Shown here piece by piece: positions 55,560 through 64,000 of a stretch of 64,000 bases of DNA (its first letter is position 1; each line of letters begins with the position of its first letter). This DNA is from Tretioscincus oriximinensis (lineage: Eukaryota; Chordata; Lepidosauria; Squamata; Gymnophthalmidae). Location of the stretch: positions 773,692 through 837,691 of the forward strand of contig JAJVDF010000167.1 in the NCBI GenBank assembly GCA_022410635.1. The letters run 5' to 3'. The notes below the pieces were generated by a model. It did no database searches. It was not told where the DNA came from and saw only the letters and a list, made by a program, of their open reading frames with translations. Made by a program: the position numbers and the translations under genes.

Positions 55560-56655
55560 TATATAATGGTGATGTGAGGTGAGGTTAGCGGTCATCCTGG
55601 TGTACTGGTNGCCTAGCGCTACAGGAACTTGCCGGTGTGGGCACTAGACTACCCCAGGATTCTGGTCCTGGGGGATTTCAATGTACATGCCAATGATCCC
55701 TTCTCTGTGGCAGCAGTGGATCTAATGTCATCTATGGCGACACTCACTCTCCACCTCACAAATTTTGGTCCCATTCATCGAGCAGGCCACACCCTGGATT
55801 TGGTCTTTGGGTCAGGTGACTTAATGACTGGACACTCTATTGAGGAAGTGCCATGGTCGGACTACTCTGCTTTACAGGTGTACCTAAACCTGACTACATA
55901 CTCCCATCTAAGCAACGGGCTTACGTATGCCCGCCCAAGGGGACTTATAGAATCTCATGGATTCAGGAATGCCCTAAGGGAGCTGGAATCTACCAGCAAC
56001 CTAGAAGACATGATCTCAGACTGGAACAATAGGATGTCAGAGGCCATTGATAAGATTGCACCTAGAAGGCCTCTTAGACCTGGCANCAAGGGAACCTATC
56101 ACCTCCACCCTTCNAGATCTACATTGGTTGCCGGTAGAATTCCGAGTCAAGTTTAAGGTTCTGGTTTTGACCTTTAAGGCTTTACATGGCCTGGGACCTG
56201 TATATCTCCATGACCGGATTACCCGCTACCAATCCCAACGCAGCCTGAGATCCTCTCGGGCTGATTTGCTGGAAATACCTGGCCTCAAAATANTGCGACT
56301 TCAAGGGAACGGGCCTTCTCTGTAATCGGCCCCACTTGGTGGAATGGCCTGCGCCCTGGTATATATGTCCTGCATGACCTGCTAACCTTCTGCAGAGCCT
56401 GTAAGGCAGAGCTGTTCCGCCAGGCGTTCCCTTGAATGAAGCCTATATCACCCATGCACACTTACACACTACTTAACCCAGGGAAGGTGGGGTGGGAAGA
56501 GCCCCCTTGGAGTAATGGTTTTATAGTTCCAGTATGATGTTTTATAGTTTTGATATGTGTTTTTATATATTTTAATGTTTTAAATGTTGTATGTTGCCCT
56601 GAGCCCTCCAGGAAAGGGCGACTAATAAATGTAAGCAAATATAATAAATAAATTG
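55560..56655 (+). mobile_element. L2-like LINE with the reverse transcriptase deleted
   Basis: The plus strand keeps the C-terminal half of an apurinic-type endonuclease, then about 40 bp later the last part of the polymerase, then a 3' UTR ending in ACTAATAAATG and AAAT-like units at about 56,655. The 5' end is lost inside the endonuclease. The whole catalytic reverse transcriptase is absent, probably removed in one internal deletion near 56,080. Confidence 0.75.
55629..56330 (+). pseudogene. L2-like ORF2 fragments: endonuclease C-terminus joined to polymerase end
   Basis: 55,629-56,080 encodes ILVLGDFNVHANDPFSVAA, AGHTLDLVFG and PWSDYSALQVYL, the middle and end of the endonuclease. The G-D-F-N block is intact; the catalytic His of the usual S-D-H block is Tyr here (SDY). 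After APRRPLRP near 56,085 the frame shifts to LHWLPVEFRVKFKVLVLTFK and ALHGLGPVYL, the polymerase C-terminus, followed by RAFSVIGPTWWNGL near 56,315. A normal element would have several hundred codons of reverse transcriptase between these parts. Confidence 0.78.
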
Positions 56656-56983
56656 ATCACCTGAACTCTTGCAGAGGNGAAAAACTACATTTGTTGACAG
56701 TCTGTCTGCTTTACAAAAGAAGAAAAAGAACCTGGCTACACCGTGTTGAAATGAAGAGCTGAAACTGAGGTACTGGGAGAAGGGCTATAAGTAGAATAAA
56801 CAATATCCACAAAGATTCTCAAGGAGAAGGTTCCAAAAAAGATTGATTGATTTTGGGAAAGTTCTGAACACTGGTGTATTAATGCAGAGTCAGAGGAAGC
56901 TCTGAGAGATTTAACCACATAAGGTTGTATCCTGAACTAAGGAAACAATAACTGATAGGTATTAAATTTCAAGCGTATCTATG
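56656..56983. other. Unannotated sequence
   Basis: No supported feature. Confidence 0.4.
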
Positions 56984-57183
56984 ACCANGCTCCATGAAAG
57001 CCAGCTGGGTTACCTTGTGCCAATCACAGTTCTTTAGAACTCTCTCAGCCCCACCTACTTCACAGGGTGTCTGTTGTGGAGAAAGCAACAAAAGCTATGT
57101 GCATCACCCTATGGTGGGCCCTGAGACCTTCAGGTATAGGGTGGGATATAAGTACAAATACTAAATAAGTAAATAAATAGATA
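56984..57183 (+). mobile_element. CORE-SINE (MIR-like) with LINE-type tail
   Basis: GCCAGCTGGGTTACCTTGTG, CCAATCACAGTTCTTTAGAA and CCCCACCTACTTCACAGGGT follow the order of the MIR/CORE segment. The 3' end is GAGACCTTCAGGTATAGGGT and AAAT units, matching the tails at 5,611 and 49,893. The tRNA-like head is not recognisable. Confidence 0.7.
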
Positions 57184-57680
57184 TAATGTTCACTTGAAAG
57201 TATAACATTGTACGGTAACTGTGAAAGTTTACCAAAGGGTAAGCTGGGGAACTGCCCCAGGGTTAGGGGGACCTGGGGGCCCAGCTGTTTTAAAATGAAA
57301 ATTTTAAAATTTCGATTTTCATCTCCCAGGGCACCACTTCATTTATTGCCCCAGGGGCCTTGAGAGTCTAGCTACATCACTGAGAATAGGACCACCTATC
57401 TGAACAGAGTTATGCTGGCAAAGTTATTTTGAACCTAAGGATAGCTTTGTTTAGTGCAGGAAAAAGTCTGAAATAATTTTAAGCCTGAGATCTCGACTCT
57501 GAAAAGAACCAAATAAGGCTTGGAATTGATTTAATTTTGGGTATCTGATTCTGGCCTTTAGTTTAATATGGTTCAGTTCAAGATNCATATACTGTTACCT
57601 AATCCCAAGTACATATAAATCCAGTGGTTATAAAAAGAGAATTGCTTTCAACCCTGCTTCATCTTAGAATATATTTATAT
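57184..57680. other. Unannotated sequence
   Basis: No supported feature. Confidence 0.45.
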
Positions 57681-57830
57681 TTAGGGTGCTCTTCTGGCAC
57701 ATTTTTAATCCATCTTCAGTCCCAAAAACCTGGATTAATGAAAACATCATCCGTCCGTCCCCTGCCTTAGTCTAGCTCTTCAGGACTGAAGAAAATGGAG
57801 GGAAAATGGGTTAAACTTATGAAAATATAT
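57681..57830. mobile_element. Small inverted-repeat element (family B), copy 5
   Basis: Preceded by TTA. GGTGCTCTTCTGGCACATTT matches the left end at 18,237; TTAATCCATCTTCAGTCC and TAGCTCTTCAGGACTGAAGA are the arms. The right end is lost. It abuts the element at 57,842. Confidence 0.45.
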
Positions 57831-57841
57831 CATTGCTCCTT

Positions 57842-58192
57842 AACCAGAGTGTTCTAACTCCACTTTACAGGAATTTGAAGATTGGTATTCCATTTTGTTC
57901 CAACTCCATTGGCCACCATAGTAATTTAACATGGGACCATATGACCCCATTATTAGAACATGGTAGAACCATAGTGTTCTAACTCCAAGTACTCGATTCA
58001 GTTATGAACCATGCTGTACTAACTCCATCTGCCAGTCATAGCCATTGATTCGACTCCAATCCATGTGGTTCTAAGTGCAGCAGCCAATGTTAATGTGAAA
58101 TAGCTGCTTGTCTCACAAGGTAGGATGGATTTGCGGTGCCAAAAATCTTCACTCTCCAAGTTCCTCTAAGATGGAGTTTAAACACTCTGGTT
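57842..58192. mobile_element. Unclassified 351 bp inverted-repeat element with internal repeats
   Basis: Left end AACCAGAGTGTTCTAACTCC and the complement of the right end (AACCAGAGTGTTTAAACTCC) form ~27 bp terminal inverted repeats. Inside, GTTCTAACTCCA-type units recur at about 57,850, 57,897, 57,980 and 58,016. It is non-coding and no clear target duplication was found. Confidence 0.5.
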
Positions 58193-61100
58193 CTGAGTGA
58201 CATAACTGAAAGTGAAAGACACAAAATCTTTGTGTAAGTATTTTCCCACTGTTCATAAGCAGTGTTGGGAGGCCATTTTTAATTCTGTCAAATGATGGTA
58301 ATCTTCTGTTTTATATAACAAGTAATAAAAGACTGTCAAGTTGGATTTTATGATTATTTTTCTCTCACACACCTCAAAACACATTAGCACTTCATGAGTA
58401 AGAACAATAATTGACGTCTCAAAATAGAAAATTGTTCCAGCTCCATTAGAGCGTATCTCAAAAGCTATCTTACCAATGCAACAATGATGCATACAACATG
58501 TCATTGATAGAGTTCTTCCAATCACAAAGCACATGGAGATGTTTACTTTCCCATATCAATAANTGGGGACATAATAATGAAACCACACATTTGAAACTGC
58601 TGTCTTGAAAAAAAAAAGTGACTTAAAACATTCTGGTTCTGGGGNAATGATATGTCAGTGAAAAAGAGAGCTGGAGAGACAGAATACAGTCTGGAGGACA
58701 ATGATCGGCATATGTTAAATTGAAGAAGATGCAGTAAACCAACAAACAAATGCTGAGTAAGTAGAAAAAGCATTGCTCATGTTACAAAATAATATTGCAT
58801 AGGCTGAATTGTGTGATGCACTCTGGATGGCTAATTAGAGTGGATCAATGGAAGCTAGAAAGATATGTGACAGTTGTGTGTCATCAAATTTTTACTTGAC
58901 CAATCATCAAATCCCAGGAGAAGACAGCCTTAGTAAGTACTCTAAAGCAGCNGTCCCACAAACACTAGCCTGTCAGCACACCTGCATAAGCAGTTTTAAG
59001 TTTTTGTTATTGCAGTTGTCAGACTTCTGCCTGTTCACATGTTGTATTTTGAATTAAGGTTTCATATAATTTATTGTGGAATTAAAGTATTTATGCTTTA
59101 ATGTTCTGCCACAAACCAGGTAACAAGAAAATTCCACCATCAAACAGAATATTCCATCCATTTACAAGAGGGTCTTGATGGGAAAAGAAGTTATTTTCAA
59201 TTATTTTGGTTTCCTTCTGAAGTGTGGAATTCTACTGCATGTGCCCAGATTCAGAACAGAAGTCTCTGAAGCTGCTCTAGATTACACTNTTTAGCAATAT
59301 TGTGGAAATACACACTTTCAGAATAATCAATAATTGGCCAGTCAGCAGGGCAACTGCACAAAGCAAGCAANATGATTTAGCTGATCTAGACATCTCTCAC
59401 TACCTATGTAATTGCCAATCGCACTGGCAGCTGGCATTGAAGCCTGGAATGGTCCCTTACACACACAGTGACCATTTCCAAATGATGGGTAATTTGGACA
59501 GTTTGGAGATAGAAAGTTGCTACAACATATTGTGGGAATATACTGTATGACCAATGAATGCAGAATAGAATATAGCAAAGAAATAGAATGTAATAGAATT
59601 AATTAGGAATGTATGGATATCCAAGTTTGACAATATTAACACTCTGAGGAAAATGAATATCCTAGCCAAGTAGGTTATACTATGATGGACCTTAGCATTT
59701 AAGTAAATAGAAGTCAAGAGGGGCAGGAGTAGGACAAGGGGGGGAATGGATTCAATGTCGATTGGAAAATGTGTTTGTTTATTTTATTTTTTAAAATGTA
59801 CTTTTNCATTTATATATATGGATGAAAGAAGTACAAACACATGTAAGTTTTGGAAAGCATTCAATAAAGCATATAAAAAATAAAAATTGGGGTTAAAGTA
59901 AGCAAATGAGGGAATATTCAGTATGTATCTCAAGATCTTTTCCTGATCAGACAATATTCAGTTTGAAGACAGTGCTATCAAGGCAACACCCACATGGATA
60001 ATAGGACCATACCTGGTATCAGTAAGAGAAGGCTTAATTCAAATAAAATGCCTAAATCTCTAGAAACCTTCTCAACATGCCAGTACAGTATGGGCTCCAT
60101 CAAGGCAGAAACCTTCATTTATAATCAATTGTAAATGAGCCCTTGAACCTATGCATCACAACTGGTTGAATGAACACTCAAAGGCTAGCTAATAATGCCA
60201 TATTAGTACTAGGTAAGTCAGGACTTTAATAACAGGGAAATAGGTCAAAACTGCAAAATAGAAAAGGGCAACTCATATCTCTTCTTTCAGTCAAAGAAAG
60301 AGAATCTGTGTCCATTTTTATGCTTTAGTCATTTTGATCTTAACATAAGGCCTTCAGCATATTACTCATTAGTAAAGAGACTTTTAGTGCAGTAGAGGTA
60401 TTTATAATTTTGCAAAAACTCTGAATTCTGGTTAACATATCTTTTGCTTGCAAATAGAAATTGTTTATAAATAGAAATTGCAAACTATTACCGCTTGTTG
60501 CACTTATATATTTTTTCAGTATAAGCTGCATATGTTTTGCAGTTAGGAAAAATTGTTTGAATAAAATGTAAAAGATCAAAAACAGAAAATATTTTTTTTA
60601 ATTTATTCAGAACACTTCTAGTTAAAAGTAGACCCTCTTAATTCTTAGCTTTCCTATTTTTAATAATAAACTGATTGTCTAATATTATAGATCTGTCAAT
60701 AAATTTGATTCTTGGCTTNAATTGATAAAACTTTTCTTGAAGTTGTTAATTAGTTGTTTTCCTTTTACACCTAGCTCTTCAACCTAAAAATATTCAGTTC
60801 TGTAATGTATCCCTTGGCAAGCTGAACAGACTAAACAACTAGATGCTGAAATCAAAGCTATATAAATCCTAACTATCCTGATATTACTGAGAATTATCCT
60901 GATAATCAATGGGGGTAAAATAAGGCTATATTTGCACAGTAGTCCTAAATTGTAGAATAAACCAATTATCAGGATTAAACCTATTCTGTAATATCACTGT
61001 GATGCCAATCTTAAAGCTCTTGAAGAACCATACCATCAAATAAAATTGAAAAGTGGTTTAATTAAAGAAAGTTCAGAAGGGAACAAAATCTGTTCATGAG

Positions 61101-61325
61101 CAGTCAGTTAACTGACCCAACATTCTTATATAGCCCTCTTTGGGTCCCTGGGCCAATCAGCTGATGATGTGGCTCATTCTAGACTATTCCCTCTTCTATC
61201 TAATCAGTGCTTTTAAATTCAGACCTGTTAGCAGTGAGTAGCAGCATTTGCCCTTTNATTTATTAGTTCCTGTGTACCAGACTCAGTTAAGTGGTAAACA
61301 CCATTGTAATTTGAATTGCTTGGTG
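58193..61325. other. Unannotated sequence
   Basis: Over 3 kb of A+T-rich sequence with no supported gene, RNA or repeat boundary. Confidence 0.5.
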
Positions 61326-61496
61326 TGTTAGAGGAGGAGCCCCTGCTGATAGTATAAATAGCAGATGTTAACAGCATTGGATGACTTTGAATCTTTGATT
61401 GTATTGTTCACTGATATTTGCTGTTTCAATAAAGAATCAAAAACATTAGTCTCTCTCTGGTTTCAGATTGAAGGAGGGATCTTTTCATTACTAACA
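61326..61496 (+). mobile_element. Possible short solo LTR
   Basis: A 171 bp segment begins TGTTAG and ends CTAACA, matching inverted ends as in LTRs. It contains TATAAATA at about 61,353 and AATAAAG at about 61,429, in promoter/poly(A) order. The flanking bases do not form a direct repeat, and no internal region adjoins it. Confidence 0.35.
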
Positions 61497-64000
61497 AGAC
61501 CCCTGAAACCAGTAATCAACCAATGATCATTTTACTGGACCTTGGTGTAAACTGCCCTAATGTCTGTCTGGGAAGCTATTTCTGACAATCACTTGCTCCT
61601 CTTACAGCTGGGCAGCACCACAAGGACTGTGGGGCAAATGCAAGGACTTACCTGCTTCTGAATACCTGCCTCCACAATATCACACACAACAGGGCATTGT
61701 AATACACAGAAGTGATTATAGCTCCCTTGTGAGTATAAGTGGCTGCCCTTTTGAGGGACTGCACACACATGCTGACTCTCTTTACTGTAATGGCTACCAA
61801 GAGAAAAATTCACATAGTTAAATACATATTGCTTTAGAGGGGCAAAGTGCTCAGAGAAATCTTTCACCCACTATTGCAACAACTTGCTTTATCACTCCTT
61901 TATTCTAGTAGAATTTCATTGTTGNAATATTTTTACTGTCCTAAAATCCTCAAATGACAGAACAATAGAAGTATATTAAAAGAAACAATTTCCATTTAGA
62001 TTCCCAAAGAATAAAGTGTTGTATTCAATCATATCTCTGGAAAAAATGTATGTGAGGATGCACTATTCTAGATTTAATCAAGTCAGCAAAAGTCCCAGAC
62101 AGGAACGTCATGTAGCATGTGTCAGGTGCAATAGTAACAGCAGCAGCCATAACAAATTTATTATTGATTTTTAGGAGTGTTTTAAGTCAATGTTATTACA
62201 ATTGTTGTCTTCCTACTTCCTGAGCTGTGGTAAAAATGTGGATATAGCATTAAAAAAACTCTCCCTCTCCATCAAAAAAACCCTATTGATTTACTTTGCA
62301 TTGAGTCTGATCTATCTTTTATCCTTGGTAGATTCTGTTACGCCAAACCACAATTTTTACAATTCTTTAGAAATGTATTATCATAGTTTAGACCCTCCTT
62401 GATGAAGAATCATATTTCAGACTCCTTCTTCTCCTTCTTTTTTACNTNTCTTTAATTTTTATATTTTTATATNTTGCTTAATTGTTTTTCTATTTCACAT
62501 AGCGCTGAGGCCATGGATTTAGATGGTTTAAAATCTAATAAATAAAGAAATAATCACAGGATTTTGAAAGCTTGTCTCATCAACTGTTGTGAAAGATTCT
62601 CATAGTAAAGCCCAGTACTGGAAGTGTTGTAGGTAAGAGTATCGTCACAAAACTCTGCACAAAAACTGTAAACAATGTAAAGAGGTGAGGTGACTGCAAA
62701 GTACAGTTGATACAATGAAAACTTTAGCTATCATTTGTCCTTGAAAAAGCAGACAATAAAGAAGCCTTATGATGAGTTTGCTTCACGATTATGCAAAGTG
62801 AAACTATGTGGCATTTGTTAGAGCAAAGCAAGACATTGCCTAAATTGAACATATGTGGAAATATGAATTAGATGTCTTTGCTTAAACAGTAAAACAGCAG
62901 AATAAAACTTTTAANGTTCATTATCTTTATAGCAACTAGAGGCTGCATAGAAAGGAGCTAACACCAATTAGTTTTCTCTGTTCACATAGACCCTTTTTCA
63001 TATTCATCCCTGTTGTTCCATAACAGGGCAAGAATGGAGCCTGATCCAATATATCAGTGTATGGGTAAGATGTTTTTTGTAATAGTTCTTGATACCATGT
63101 AGGTATCAGAGTCTTATATAAAATATATTCTAGTACAGAGGAAAGTGCAGAAAAACTCACAATTTGTACTTTTACTATAGACTTGGCTTCTTCCAAGGAA
63201 GCCTGATCAATGACGCCTCTTATCTCAAGTAAGGATGTGTCATTCAGAGCATCCCTATGCTGAGCCTTTGTCAAGGGCAGCAAAACTGTGCACATAGAAA
63301 AGAGATAACTGGAATGGTTACTACATCAAGTACTTATGGGACTTGGTTGTCACATAGCAGGGATGTATGGNAGGAGATGCTTTATTAGGTGCCTCACCTG
63401 TTACGTGTGGATGCAGAAAAAATGCAGACAGAGATCAGAGTGGATGTTTTGATGAGCACTAGCTGCAAGTCATCTGTGACACTCTGATTAAAACTAGAGA
63501 TCAAGCAACTGCCAAAAGTTGTCTCCAAACCACAGGAAATCCACAGCCAAACGTATTGCTGCACTAGGGTGGCAACCAATACATGTACAATTCAAACTTT
63601 CTTCAGGGCAGAAGAGCCAGACTAAATCAGAAAAAAAGTTTCTGATTTTGAGTCCAGCACAAAAATGGGGTGGGGGTGTGGGGTTTCAGTCCAGTTCTTC
63701 AGAACTGAAGATTGTTTAAAATCACATGTGATAAGGCCCTAGCAGTTCCTAACCAATCCCCAGTACAAAAAATCTCTTCTGTTAGCAAAGAGAAAGTTAG
63801 TGGCAAATACAGGAAAACTTGAAGAAGAAAATAAGGCCATGTTCCTACTGGGGGAAGAAAATAGTTAGGAAAAGAGCTAAGTGAATGAAAATTCACTTTG
63901 CTTTTCTCCCTTTCCCCCAGGCCCAGTGCAATGGCATTTTAGGAGCCATACAGGGGAGAAAAAAAAAATCTCCCCATCCCCTGCATAGCAAGCGGCCGCA
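61497..64000. other. Unannotated sequence
   Basis: No gene recognised. A family B half-element (AGTCCAGTTCTTCAGAACTG then AAGATTGTTTAAAATCACAT) lies at about 63,684-63,737. The minus-strand 119-codon frame at 62,936-63,295 has no known domain. Confidence 0.45.

Noticed and set aside
63991..63999. NotI-like site GCGGCCGC as a cloning-vector junction
   Set aside because: A single 8 bp site at the window edge without vector sequence is not evidence of cloning.
1..64000. CRISPR array, bacterial operons or phage genes
   Set aside because: No regularly spaced repeats with unique spacers and no prokaryotic gene organisation; all repeats fit eukaryotic transposons or simple repeats.

Overview
This window looks like non-coding DNA from a squamate reptile (lizard or gecko-like). 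No host exon, tRNA, rRNA or operon-like structure is recognisable. The reasons are the long A+T-rich stretches full of stops, many 5'-truncated CR1 and L2-type LINEs, a tRNA-derived SINE, a MIR/CORE-like SINE, Penelope-like elements (PLEs), an Ngaro-like tyrosine-recombinase retrotransposon, and several families of short DNA transposons. The species assignment is inference from repeat content only. Isolated single n bases recur through most of the window, and there is one 193-base gap (43,025-43,217).

Layout. 0-13.6 kb: unique sequence with a ~400 bp TWA-flanked DNA transposon (two copies), a SINE ending in a (CTT)n/(CCT)n tract, two copies of an ~80 bp Tc1-like palindrome, and LINE tails. 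13.7-17.2 kb: the largest element, a minus-strand CR1 LINE carrying the end of ORF1 (esterase-like) and a broken ORF2 (endonuclease plus reverse transcriptase). 17-27 kb: short repeats, a third palindrome, a second SINE and a third TWA-flanked element. 27-30 kb: a PLE terminal repeat with a hammerhead-ribozyme-like motif, followed by an Ngaro-like element preserving the RNase H end, a tyrosine recombinase and an SGNH-hydrolase domain. 30-34.2 kb: two CR1 3' ends on the plus strand and a 1.45 kb minus-strand CR1. 34.3-37.8 kb: a 173 bp fold-back PLE with a 12 bp target duplication, a GC-rich hAT-type element inside a microsatellite, a ~101 bp tandem repeat and the fourth palindrome. 40-51 kb: a hAT transposase remnant, L2 tails and small inverted-repeat elements. 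51.17-52.89 kb: a head-to-head composite PLE bounded by a 13 bp target duplication. 54.6-58.2 kb: LINE remnants, an internally deleted L2-like element, a CORE-SINE and two small inverted-repeat elements. 58.2-64 kb: mostly unique sequence with one possible solo LTR.

The most interesting theme is the PLEs. Both fold-back copies show a ~40 nt extension on one side only. Both inversion points fall on a local hairpin: the ribozyme helix II in one, and an inverted repeat that is part of the reverse-transcriptase coding sequence in the other. Hammerhead-like motifs remain in the arms, and a second, diverged PLE repeat at 27.1 kb carries its own complete motif. All coding sequence seen here is decayed transposon sequence; nothing supports a working host gene.
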